64,000 nt of DNA, taken from the NCBI GenBank assembly GCA_015655015.1, contig JAATFV010000236.1:1-64000 (forward strand), given 5' to 3'. The notes under the pieces were generated by a model. It was not told the DNA's origin, made no database searches, and saw nothing but the letters and a program-made list of their open reading frames with translations. Source of the stretch: Chitinophagales bacterium. Its GTDB lineage: Bacteria; Bacteroidota; Bacteroidia; Chitinophagales; Chitinophagaceae. A program made the position numbers and the translations under genes. This document shows positions 7,742 through 16,396 of the stretch, one piece after another (the first letter of the stretch is position 1; every line of letters starts with the position of its first letter).

Positions 7742-10069
7742 ATGAGGAAAATCAGATCTTTCGTACTTGTTTTTTTACTCAGTTCCCCTATTTTATTGAC
7801 AGCACAATCCCGGCATACGGTCAGCGGCACCGTCCGCGATCAAAAATCAGGAGAGACCCTGATCGGAGCAAGCATCACTCTGCTGGAAGTGCCCCATTCC
7901 TCCGCACTGAGCAACGCTTATGGATTTTATTCCATCAATGCTGTCGCCGGGAATTATAAAATGGTGGTAAGCTTTACCGGTTATGATAATGATACCCTCA
8001 CCGTTGCCCTGACCAAAGACGTCGTGATCCAGGTAGGACTGAGCACCGGCGGAGTGGCTTTGCAGGAAGTGGTTGTATCAGCCAATAGAAACAATAATAA
8101 TGTGAGCAAGCCACTGATGGGCGTACAGAAACTTTCCATCAGCGAGATCAAGGACCTTCCCGTCCTCTTCGGAGAAAAGGACATCCTGAAAACGATCCAG
8201 CTGTTACCCGGCGTACAATCAGGGGGAGATGGAAATAGCGGCTTCTATGTACGGGGCGGAGGTACGGACCAGAACCTCATCCTGCTGGATGAAGCCACCG
8301 TGTACAACCCCTCCCACCTGCTGGGCTTTTTCTCCACCTTTAACTCGGACGCCATCAAGGACGTCACCCTTTACAAAGGAGCCATGCCGGCAGAATACGG
8401 AGGCAGGCTGTCCTCCGTACTGGACGTTAAAATGAATGACGGTAACAATAAAGACTACCATGTCAGCGGCGGCCTGGGACTGATCTCTTCCCGGCTGAAT
8501 GTGGAGGGACCGATCGAGAAAGACAACGGCTCCTTTGATGTCAGCGCCCGAAGGACCTATGCGGACCTCTTTCTCAAGCTCTCCACAGATACCAACACGA
8601 AGAACAGCAGGCTTTATTTTTATGATATCAATGCCAAGGCGAATTACAAGCTGGGCGAGAAAGATCATATCTACCTGTCGGGATATTTTGGAAAGGATGT
8701 CCTTGGCCAGGGCAATACGTTTGGCATAGATTACGGGAATACAACGGCTACTTTCCGGTGGAACCATATTTTCAACAGCCGCCTCTTCTCCAACACCTCT
8801 CTCATCTATAGCAAATACAATTATTCTATCACGATCAATTCCGGCAACAATGATATCGGCATCAACTCCTATATCAGGGACTTCCATTTCAAGGAAGATA
8901 TGCAGTATTATATTAATTCCAATAATAAGGTCAATTTCGGGATAGACGTCATCGACCACACCACTTCTCCGGGCGTGATCTCGGCGTCAGACAACTCCAG
9001 CTTTAACCCCATTTCTATTCAGAACAAGCATGCCCTGGAGAGCGCCGCTTATATTTCTCACGATCTCGCCCTGTCCGACAACCTGAACATCAACTATGGC
9101 CTGCGTGCCAATAGTTTCGCTATCATGGGACCGGGTGACTTCTACACCTATGATAAGAATGGCAACGCCCTCGATACGACTACCTACGCCTCGGGAAAAC
9201 TGGTGAAAAATTATTTTAACCTGGAGCCCCGGTTCTCCGCCAGTTTCAAATTGAATACTTCCAGCTCTGTTAAGCTATCCTATACAAGGACCACCCAGAA
9301 CCTGCACCTGCTGTCCAATTCCACCTCTTCCAATCCCACGGATGTCTGGATCCCCAGCAGCAACAATGTCAAGCCGGAAATATCCGACCAGGTATCGGCA
9401 GGTTATTACAGGAACTTCAGGGACAATGCCTATGAATTTTCTTCGGAAATTTACTACCGCGACCTGCAGAACCAGATCGATTACAAGAACGGGGCGCAGC
9501 TGATCGCCAATCAGAATGTGGAATCACAATTGATCTTCGGGAAGGGTAGGGCATACGGTCTGGAACTGTTCTTTAAAAAGAAAGTGGGCAAGTTAACCGG
9601 ATGGGTCAGCTATACCTTGTCAAAAACCGAACGGAAATTCGACGGAGTGAATAATTTTACCTGGTACCCGGCCAACCAGGACCGGACCCATAATCTTTCC
9701 GTCGTAGGTATCTATAAGGTCAATAAAAAATGGACCCTCTCGGCTGACTTCGTGTATTATACCGGGAATGCCGTCACCTGGCCCAGCGGTAAATACGAGG
9801 TCAACGGACAGATCGCTTTCCTTTACACGGAAAGGAACGGTTACCGGATGCCTGCATACCATCGGCTGGACGTCGGCGCTACCCTGCAGGGTAAAAAGAC
9901 GAAGAAGTTCGACAGCAACTGGAATTTCTCCATCTACAACCTGTATGGCAGAGAGAACCCTTATAGCATCACCTTCGAGCAGGATCCCGGCGACCCTTCG
10001 AAGACGCGGGCAGAGCAGGTCTCCCTCTTCCGTTGGGTGCCCTCCGTTACTTATAACTTTAAATTTTAG
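7742..10069 (+). CDS. TonB-dependent outer-membrane receptor with carboxypeptidase-like N-domain
   Basis: The 775-residue precursor has a signal peptide ending near LLTAQ. A carboxypeptidase-regulatory-like beta-sandwich follows (about residues 25-115, VSGTVRDQKSGETLIGASI). A plug domain comes next (about 120-230, with LPVLFGEKDILKTIQLLPG and FYVRGGGTDQNLILLDEA), then a 22-strand-type barrel ending in F. It lacks the extra length and SusC signatures of SusC proteins. It is followed after 29 bp by a DUF4249 lipoprotein, a common partner that may act like a surface lid, then by a kinase/regulator pair. The ligand cannot be read from the sequence. Confidence 0.87.
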   Translation: MRKIRSFVLVFLLSSPILLTAQSRHTVSGTVRDQKSGETLIGASITLLEVPHSSALSNAYGFYSINAVAGNYKMVVSFTGYDNDTLTVALTKDVVIQVGLSTGGVALQEVVVSANRNNNNVSKPLMGVQKLSISEIKDLPVLFGEKDILKTIQLLPGVQSGGDGNSGFYVRGGGTDQNLILLDEATVYNPSHLLGFFSTFNSDAIKDVTLYKGAMPAEYGGRLSSVLDVKMNDGNNKDYHVSGGLGLISSRLNVEGPIEKDNGSFDVSARRTYADLFLKLSTDTNTKNSRLYFYDINAKANYKLGEKDHIYLSGYFGKDVLGQGNTFGIDYGNTTATFRWNHIFNSRLFSNTSLIYSKYNYSITINSGNNDIGINSYIRDFHFKEDMQYYINSNNKVNFGIDVIDHTTSPGVISASDNSSFNPISIQNKHALESAAYISHDLALSDNLNINYGLRANSFAIMGPGDFYTYDKNGNALDTTTYASGKLVKNYFNLEPRFSASFKLNTSSSVKLSYTRTTQNLHLLSNSTSSNPTDVWIPSSNNVKPEISDQVSAGYYRNFRDNAYEFSSEIYYRDLQNQIDYKNGAQLIANQNVESQLIFGKGRAYGLELFFKKKVGKLTGWVSYTLSKTERKFDGVNNFTWYPANQDRTHNLSVVGIYKVNKKWTLSADFVYYTGNAVTWPSGKYEVNGQIAFLYTERNGYRMPAYHRLDVGATLQGKKTKKFDSNWNFSIYNLYGRENPYSITFEQDPGDPSKTRAEQVSLFRWVPSVTYNFKF

Positions 10070-10098
10070 TCCCTCCGGACCTCTAAAAAATTATACGC

Positions 10099-10890
10099 AT
10101 GACAGCAAAAACCACCATAGCCCTTCTGACAACAGCGACAGCCGCGATGTTATTTTATTCCTGTCAGAAGACCGTCACCCTGGACCTGAACACGGCCCCG
10201 GCACAGATCGTCATCCAGGGAGAGATCACCAATACCCCCGGGCCGTATACTGTTACGATCAACCAGTCGACCGCTTTTTATGCCGAAAATACGTTTCCTC
10301 CCATCTCGGGGGCATCCATAAAGATCAGCGATGGCCAGGGCCTGACGGACAGCCTGACGGAAACTTCGCCGGGCGTATATTCCACGCATACCCTGCAGGG
10401 TACTCCGGGTAATACCTATACCTTATCTGTATTCGCTCAGAACAAGCAGTACAACGCTGCCTCTACCATGCCGGCGCCCATCCCATTGGATTCCATCACC
10501 TGGCAGCATGACGGATTCCAGAAGGCGATCTATGCTATCCCTAATTTCCAGGACCCTATCGGAATAAAGAATTATTATCAGTTCCTGGAATATGTCAACG
10601 GACAGCAATTGACAAGAGATTATTTCGTATTCGATGACCGCCTTTCGGACGGGAAATATATCAGCCGTACGTTGCGGAACGACAGCTCCCGGCTGGTCAC
10701 CGGCGCCCAGCTCCAGGTTAAAATGTACACCATCGATGAGAATGTATATAATTATTTCGATCAGCTGGCTCAGTCAACAGGTTTTAATACCTCGGCTTCT
10801 CCTGCGAATCCGGCTACCAATATCAGCAATGGAGCCTACGGTTATTTCAGCGCTCATACCGTTCAGTCGAAGACCGTGACGGTACCATAA
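10099..10890 (+). CDS. DUF4249 surface lipoprotein
   Basis: The 263-residue protein starts with a lipoprotein signal (lipobox FYSC, Cys near residue 22). It has the DUF4249 opening: LVIQGEITN-like strand, PYTVTINQSTAFY, then a PPISGASIKISDG segment resembling an immunoglobulin-like fold, and a later PLDSITW block. DUF4249 proteins are almost always paired with TonB receptors of the type immediately upstream, and this one fits that pairing. Their molecular role is not established; a substrate-capturing partner at the receptor is inferred. Confidence 0.8.
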   Translation: MTAKTTIALLTTATAAMLFYSCQKTVTLDLNTAPAQIVIQGEITNTPGPYTVTINQSTAFYAENTFPPISGASIKISDGQGLTDSLTETSPGVYSTHTLQGTPGNTYTLSVFAQNKQYNAASTMPAPIPLDSITWQHDGFQKAIYAIPNFQDPIGIKNYYQFLEYVNGQQLTRDYFVFDDRLSDGKYISRTLRNDSSRLVTGAQLQVKMYTIDENVYNYFDQLAQSTGFNTSASPANPATNISNGAYGYFSAHTVQSKTVTVP

Positions 10891-10906
10891 GGTAATTTTA
10901 TAGTAT

Positions 10907-11947
10907 ATGGCAAGATCCCGCCGGTTATATTCGGTATTGCTGCACTTCTGTATCTGGGGAGCGCTGCTGTTATGCAGTCTTTTCCTGGCATCCCGGCCGA
11001 TGGAGACCCGGGAGGGGCCACCCAGCATTTTGCAGTTATGCTGGACGATCCTGCCCTTTATCGCCATCTTCTATCTCCATGCCTACTGGCTGATCCCGGC
11101 TTATTTATTCCGGAAAAAAAGAGTGGCCTATGCGCTGGGGGTGATTATAGTAATTGCGGGCGCTGCCTTAATATCTGCGCTGAGTCTGTATATGGGGCCT
11201 CCCACCTCCAGGCCTTATTATCTCGGTGCGCTTAGGAGGGTTTTCCCGGCAGCCTTTTTTGTGGTGGCCAGCGCCAGCCTGGCCGCTTTCCGGCAGAACT
11301 TCCGCCTGGAGAAAGATAGTAAAGAAAAAGAGACCGAACATTTACGGACGGAGCTGTCGTTTCTGCGGGCCCAGGTCAATCCCCATTTCATGCTCAATGT
11401 CCTCAATAGCATGACACTCCTGGCCCGGAAGAAGTCCGACCTCCTGGAGCCGGCCCTGCTGGAACTGGCGGGCCTGATGAATTACATGTTATACGGGGCC
11501 AACAATGAAAAGATCCGGCTGGAAGAAGAAATAGAATACCTCAGGGCCTATATCGACCTGCAAATGCTTCGTTTCAAGGGCGATGTAACCTTGCAGTTCA
11601 ATACCCCCCAGCTGGTTCGGGAAGCGTATATCGAACCGATGTTATTGATCCCCCTTGTGGAAAATGCCTTCAAACATGGCATAGGACTCGTCGAAGACCC
11701 CGTCATCCTCATCGATATCCGGGTGGAGGAAAACAATAGCCTCTCCGTGATCGTGAAAAACAAATACAATCACTTTATCCGGCAGGAAGAAAAGACCTCT
11801 CCCGGCATTGGCCTGATCAATCTGAAAAAAAGACTGGAGCTGATTTACCCGGGAGCATTCAGGTTAACGACGGCAAAAAATTATCAGACCAATACCACGC
11901 TTACGGAAAATTGGTTTGAAATTGCACTAAATATCCCGTTGGTATGA
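10907..11947 (+). CDS. LytS/YpdA-type sensor histidine kinase
   Basis: This 346-residue protein has four hydrophobic segments in the first about 135 residues and no extracellular sensor domain. A short coiled region leads to the His_kinase domain (PF06580): LRAQVNPHFMLNVLNS with phospho-acceptor His160, and a degenerate ATPase part with PLVENAFKHGI and a GIGLINLKKRL G-box. It overlaps the LytTR regulator by 4 bases and lies 16 bp after the DUF4249 gene. The kinase may therefore sense the activity or cargo of the upstream TonB receptor (inference). Confidence 0.87.
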   Translation: MARSRRLYSVLLHFCIWGALLLCSLFLASRPMETREGPPSILQLCWTILPFIAIFYLHAYWLIPAYLFRKKRVAYALGVIIVIAGAALISALSLYMGPPTSRPYYLGALRRVFPAAFFVVASASLAAFRQNFRLEKDSKEKETEHLRTELSFLRAQVNPHFMLNVLNSMTLLARKKSDLLEPALLELAGLMNYMLYGANNEKIRLEEEIEYLRAYIDLQMLRFKGDVTLQFNTPQLVREAYIEPMLLIPLVENAFKHGIGLVEDPVILIDIRVEENNSLSVIVKNKYNHFIRQEEKTSPGIGLINLKKRLELIYPGAFRLTTAKNYQTNTTLTENWFEIALNIPLV

Positions 11948-12666
11948 TCAGATGTATTGCCGTGGACGATGAGACGCCTGCCCTGGATATCCTGGAGGAT
12001 AATATCAGTAAGATCCCTTTTTTACAGCTGGTAAAGAAGTGTAAAAATGCCTATGTCGCCCTGGAAGTACTACAACAGGAACCAATAGACCTTTTATTCC
12101 TGGACATCGAAATGCCGGGCATCAATGGTCTCAGCCTGCTGAAAAGCCTTTCCAACCGCCCCATGGTCATCTTTATCACCGCCTACCGGAAATATGCGAT
12201 AGAAGGATTTGACCTGGATGTGCTGGATTACCTCGTCAAGCCGGTCCCCTTCGGTCGTTTTTTAAAAGCCGCCAATAAAGCCCTCGAATACCAGGGGTTC
12301 AAACAAAAAGAAAGCAGCCCCCCTCCCAACTTTCCTGATTATTTATTTATTCATAGTGAATATCAGCTGACGAAAGTTTTTATTCATGAAATAGCCTATA
12401 TCGAAGGGTTGGGAAATTATATAAAGATCTTCCTGGTGGGCTCCTCCCGGCCCATCCTCTCCAAGTCGAGCATGAAGGCTATCGAAGAAAAGCTGCCCGA
12501 AGGGAAATATGCCCGGGTACACAAATCTTTCATCGTCATGATCGATAAGATCAGCTCCATCCGGAATGAAAGCCTTAAAATAAAGGATACGGAGATCCCC
12601 GTCAGCCGGTTTTACCGGGATAACTTCCTGAAGGGGATCAATGAAAAGAATATAAAGCGGGAATAA
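11944..12666 (+). CDS. LytTR-family response regulator
   Basis: The 240-residue protein has a receiver domain (about 1-120) with acidic pocket Asp8/Asp9, phospho-acceptor Asp54 in FLDIEMPG, and the conserved lysine in YLVKPVPF. A LytTR DNA-binding domain follows (about 140-238, with IAYIEGLGNYIKI and FIVMIDKISSI). Its ATG overlaps the kinase stop (ATGA). LytTR regulators bind direct repeats. A 28-bp tandem repeat begins 8 bases after its stop, between it and the GH20 gene, and is a conceivable but untested target. Confidence 0.9.
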   Translation: MIRCIAVDDETPALDILEDNISKIPFLQLVKKCKNAYVALEVLQQEPIDLLFLDIEMPGINGLSLLKSLSNRPMVIFITAYRKYAIEGFDLDVLDYLVKPVPFGRFLKAANKALEYQGFKQKESSPPPNFPDYLFIHSEYQLTKVFIHEIAYIEGLGNYIKIFLVGSSRPILSKSSMKAIEEKLPEGKYARVHKSFIVMIDKISSIRNESLKIKDTEIPVSRFYRDNFLKGINEKNIKRE

Positions 12667-12674
12667 GCTGGCAG

Positions 12675-12739
12675 GCGATCGTCCGCCCGGGTTCCTCAGC
12701 CGGTGATCATTCGCCCGGGTTCCTCAGCCGGCGATCATT
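12675..12739. repeat. 28-bp tandem repeat, 2.3 copies
   Basis: Units at 12675-12702 and 12703-12730 differ at three bases, and a 9-base partial copy follows at 12731-12739. Each unit contains CGCCCGGGTTCCTCAGCCG, which is richer in G+C than the AT-rich leader just after it. It lies between the regulator stop and the hexosaminidase start. Confidence 0.85.
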
Positions 12740-12771
12740 AATTGTCCGTTTGCCTTTTAATAATTAAATTC

Positions 12772-14811
12772 ATGTCCCTTATTAAAAGATCGCTTATGCA
12801 GACGGCTATTCATCGCTACTTACCAGTTGTAATTTTGTTCTTTTGCTCGTTCACCGTGGCCTACGCGGGGAGGAGCCCCCGGATCGGAAATGGCCGCACG
12901 GATGCTTCGGCCGGCTCCGATAACCCCAGAATCCGCCTGATCCCCCAACCTGTCTCGGTGACCGAAAAGGCCGGACAGTTCATATTCGACTCCCGGGTAT
13001 CGGTGGCGCATGATAACAGCTCCCTGGACGAAGCTGCTAAATGGTTTGCCTCCCGGATCGCCGCGATGACAGGAATTTCTCCCCAGCAGGGCAGAAAGGG
13101 GAAACAGATCGTTTTGCAATTGGGCATGCCCGACAGGAATCTCTTAGGAAAAGAGGGATATACGCTGACGATCACCTCTGCTACTATCCGCATCCGCGCC
13201 AATGAGCCTGCCGGTATTTTTTATGGCATGCAGACGGTCTTGCAGCTGTTACCTCCATCAAAGGCGGCATCCTCGCTTCCTTTATCCGAAACATCTTCTT
13301 TATCCGAAACACCTTCCGTTAACCAATCGTCTACGAACCCCTCACGATCCGCTTCACCCTCCATTCCCTGCGCCGAGATCACAGACTATCCCCGTTTCGG
13401 CTGGCGCGGACTGATGCTGGATGTCAGCCGTCACTTCTTCACCAAAGAAGAAGTGGAAAAGTATATCGATGAAATGGTTCGTTATAAATATAACATTCTT
13501 CACCTTCACCTGAGTGATGACCAGGGCTGGCGTATCGAGATCAGGAGTCTTCCGCAGCTGACGCAAAAGGGAGCCTGGCGGGTGCGTCGTACGGGCGTCC
13601 GTTGGGGCGAAACGATGCCGGCACTGGCAAACGAACCCACGACGGAAGGCGGTTTCTATACCCAGGAAGAAATGAAAGAGATCATCCGGTATGCACAGGC
13701 CCGTTTTGTCACCATCCTGCCAGAGATCGATATACCGGCCCATAGCCTGGCCCTGATCGCCTCCTATCCCAATCTATCATGTACACAGCAGCAATACAGC
13801 GTGAACGCCGGCTTCCGCAGCCCCACCCGCGATGATAACGCCCTATGTATCGGCAATGACTCTGTTTTCGAAGTCCTCGATAAGATTTTCACGGAGCTGG
13901 CTGCTCTTTTTCCTTTTGAATACATCCATATCGGCGGGGATGAAGCGTACAAAGGTTTCTGGGCCACCTGCCCGAAATGCCAGCGCCGGATGGCGGACGA
14001 GCACCTGGGAAATGTAGAAGAGCTGCAGAGCTATTTTGTGAAACGAATAGAAAAAATATTAAAAAGCAAAGGCAAGAAGCTGATCGGCTGGGACGAGATC
14101 CTGGAAGGCGGCCTGGCCCCGGAAGCGACGGTGATGAGCTGGAGAGGGATGAAAGGCGGGATCACGGCCGCCCGGATGAACCACCAGGTAGTCATGACTC
14201 CCTGGGATTTCTGCTACCTGGATCTTTACCAGGGGGAGAGTAACGCAGAGCCTCCTACCTATGGGATGTGCCGGCTGAAAGATTCCTACACCTACGATCC
14301 TGTTCCGGACAGTGTTGACGAAAAATTAATATTGGGAGGGCAGGGCAATCTCTGGACGGAATCCGTGCCGACTTTCCGGCAAGTGGAATACATGACCTGG
14401 CCGCGCGCGCTGGCGCTGGCGGAAGTTTACTGGAGCCCGAAGGCCGCCCGTAACTGGGATGATTTTACCGGCAGGATGGAGACGGAGTTTGCCCGGCTCG
14501 ATGCCGCGGACATCAAATACGCCCGGAGCGCCTACAATGTCATCTTCGCCCCCAAAAAGGGAGCCGACCGGGGAGAGTTTACCGTAGCACTGTCTACCGA
14601 AATAAAAGGACTGGATATCTATTATACTTTCGATCTTACCAATCCCGATGCCCACTATCCGAAATATACCGGCACGCCTGTTAAATTCCCGATTGGCGCC
14701 ACACAGCTGAATGTGATCACTTATCGCGATGGGAGACCGATCGGACAGCAGGTCAATATTAAGAAGGAGGATCTGGCGAAAAGAGTGGATCAGGGAAGGC
14801 ATGAGTATTAG
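12772..14811 (+). CDS. Beta-N-acetylhexosaminidase, GH20
   Basis: The preferred start is the ATG at 12772 (679 residues); the track uses a TTG ten codons earlier. A signal peptide ends near VAYA. An N-terminal GH20b domain (RLIPQPVSVTEKAGQF onward) is followed by a Ser/Thr/Pro-rich insert (LPLSETSSLSETPSVNQSS), then the GH20 barrel with HLHLSDDQGWRIEI and the catalytic Asp-Glu pair in HIGGDEAYKGFW (about residues 390/391). The C-terminus resembles the chitobiase C-terminal domain (FTVALSTEIKGLDIYYT). It releases terminal GlcNAc or GalNAc from chitin oligomers or glycans in the periplasm or at the surface. The Ser-rich insert is unusual and coded by a short DNA tandem repeat. Confidence 0.92.
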   Translation: MSLIKRSLMQTAIHRYLPVVILFFCSFTVAYAGRSPRIGNGRTDASAGSDNPRIRLIPQPVSVTEKAGQFIFDSRVSVAHDNSSLDEAAKWFASRIAAMTGISPQQGRKGKQIVLQLGMPDRNLLGKEGYTLTITSATIRIRANEPAGIFYGMQTVLQLLPPSKAASSLPLSETSSLSETPSVNQSSTNPSRSASPSIPCAEITDYPRFGWRGLMLDVSRHFFTKEEVEKYIDEMVRYKYNILHLHLSDDQGWRIEIRSLPQLTQKGAWRVRRTGVRWGETMPALANEPTTEGGFYTQEEMKEIIRYAQARFVTILPEIDIPAHSLALIASYPNLSCTQQQYSVNAGFRSPTRDDNALCIGNDSVFEVLDKIFTELAALFPFEYIHIGGDEAYKGFWATCPKCQRRMADEHLGNVEELQSYFVKRIEKILKSKGKKLIGWDEILEGGLAPEATVMSWRGMKGGITAARMNHQVVMTPWDFCYLDLYQGESNAEPPTYGMCRLKDSYTYDPVPDSVDEKLILGGQGNLWTESVPTFRQVEYMTWPRALALAEVYWSPKAARNWDDFTGRMETEFARLDAADIKYARSAYNVIFAPKKGADRGEFTVALSTEIKGLDIYYTFDLTNPDAHYPKYTGTPVKFPIGATQLNVITYRDGRPIGQQVNIKKEDLAKRVDQGRHEY

Positions 14812-14818
14812 GGCTGCC

Positions 14819-15316
14819 TTACCCCCAATTTCCCAATACCCTTCTCGTAAGCACGATCTCCGCCGTATGATAACTATTATGATCCGCCAGCACCAGCGCC
14901 TCCCGGAACAAGCTCTGCCCGTCCCCATAAGGAAAAGGGGTATAGATCTCCGTACCTGCCTTGTGCAGCAAGGCGATAAACGCTTTCTTATCAGCAGCTA
15001 TCTGATCCAGCGTTGTCTTCCAGGAATGCGCATTCGGCGGCTCCGGATCTTTCGGCCAGTATTCATCGGGCCAATTAGGACTTACATGGTTCGGGTCCCG
15101 GGAGAACTCCAGGATATCCCATTGTGTTATACGGATGTGTTCCGTCAATTGCCAGATACTATAGGCGGATCCTTCCGGGACTACCCCCAGCAGCTTCTGG
15201 GGAACATCCTTCACCGCCTTTTCAAAAGGGGCATGGGCATTGCCTGTCTCTAACAATTCCTGCAGCTCGCTGATGACAAAATGGATAGGATCGGCCGTGG
15301 ATGATTTTGCCTTCAT
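14819..15316 (-). CDS. DinB-superfamily protein
   Basis: The 165-residue protein fits the DinB/YfiT four-helix fold: a helix with LTEHIRITQWDILEF near residues 58-72 and a C-terminal DHNSYHTAEIVLTRR helix. Histidines in these helices (the LTEH His and the HxxxH pair) are the usual metal ligands. DinB-fold proteins are metal-dependent, often thiol transferases or of unknown activity; no substrate can be assigned. It lies 43 bp downstream of cydB on the same strand and may be co-transcribed with it. It is convergent with the GH20 gene, 7 bp away. Confidence 0.78.
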   Translation of the reverse strand: MKAKSSTADPIHFVISELQELLETGNAHAPFEKAVKDVPQKLLGVVPEGSAYSIWQLTEHIRITQWDILEFSRDPNHVSPNWPDEYWPKDPEPPNAHSWKTTLDQIAADKKAFIALLHKAGTEIYTPFPYGDGQSLFREALVLADHNSYHTAEIVLTRRVLGNWG

Positions 15317-15359
15317 AAGAATTTATTTTTAATAAAGTTACGCAATCGATATGCCATTC

Positions 15360-16376
15360 CTAATGTGCCGGCGCCCCATTCTTTTTCTGGAAACTATAGA
15401 TCAGGTAAAATAAAGCCGGAAGAATAAAAAGACTGCCGATCAACAGGGCCCAGGCGAGGGACTCGATCGTTTTATCATGCCCCTGGTGCTCCAGCAGCGA
15501 CAGCGGCGCTCCATGCTTGAGGATGACGATATTGGGATAATGACGCCAGGTAGTGGTAAGCAGGATCATGGTCACCTGGAACCCCGCCAGCACCCGCAAC
15601 ACTTTCGTTTTATGCCGGTAGAGTAAATACCACAGGAGGATCAGCGACAGGGTGGCTGCCGTAACGGCGATGATGCCGACAGGATTCCCGAATACCCAAT
15701 CCGTCAGGGGAATATGTTCCCAACGGGCGGAGAGGAACACGAGGGCCCCGCTGATGACAGCCGCTATGTTCGTACTTTTCGTCTTGGCGATGAACCGGCG
15801 CCTGTCCGTTTCATTGTCCGTCTCGCCGATCAGGTAAACAGCTGCGAGAAACCCGCATATCGATACCGTGAACAGACCGATAGCAACCGAGAACCAGTTC
15901 AGCCAGCTGAAAATATAGGCATCCGCAAAATTAGTCGCTTCCGGATCGATGCGCCCGGAAACGGCGCTGCCTGCAATAATTCCCAGGAACAGGGGAGTGA
16001 CCACGCTGGCATAGACAAAGATGCGGCTATAGATCACCTGCATGTCGTCTACAACGGCGTCATAGTTCCGGAAAGAAAAAGCCGTTCCCCGGGCAATAAT
16101 ACCCAGCAACATGATCGCCAGCGGTATATGCAGGTGAATGGACATGGTCGTATAAATAGCGGGAAACCCGACAAATAATATTACGATCGTGATGATCAGC
16201 CACATGTGATTGGCTTCCCAGATGGGACCGATGGCCTTATACATCGTTTGGCGCGTCTTGTATTTGTTCTTATCGGAAGTGAACAGCTCTATAATGCCCG
16301 CCCCGAAATCCGCCCCGCCCATTAAAAGGTAAAGGAGGACTGCCAGCCAGAGATACGCGATCACGATATACAGCAT
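15360..16376 (-). CDS. cydB: Cytochrome bd ubiquinol oxidase subunit II
   Basis: The 338-residue protein has about nine hydrophobic helices and the CydB signatures GGADFGAGIIELF near the N-terminus, IGPIWEANHMWLI, and RGTAFSFRNY. It forms the membrane complex with CydA that reduces oxygen with high affinity using quinol. It follows cydA by 20 bp on the minus strand. No cydX-like small gene was evident after it. Confidence 0.93.
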   Translation of the reverse strand: MLYIVIAYLWLAVLLYLLMGGADFGAGIIELFTSDKNKYKTRQTMYKAIGPIWEANHMWLIITIVILFVGFPAIYTTMSIHLHIPLAIMLLGIIARGTAFSFRNYDAVVDDMQVIYSRIFVYASVVTPLFLGIIAGSAVSGRIDPEATNFADAYIFSWLNWFSVAIGLFTVSICGFLAAVYLIGETDNETDRRRFIAKTKSTNIAAVISGALVFLSARWEHIPLTDWVFGNPVGIIAVTAATLSLILLWYLLYRHKTKVLRVLAGFQVTMILLTTTWRHYPNIVILKHGAPLSLLEHQGHDKTIESLAWALLIGSLFILPALFYLIYSFQKKNGAPAH

Positions 16377-16396
16377 AGGTCAGTTTTTTAGTGTTT

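Noticed and set aside
8219-8959. 246-residue minus-strand ORF inside the TonB receptor gene
   Set aside because: The plus-strand receptor is unambiguous and the minus frame is rich in Ile/Val/Gly from reversed codons.
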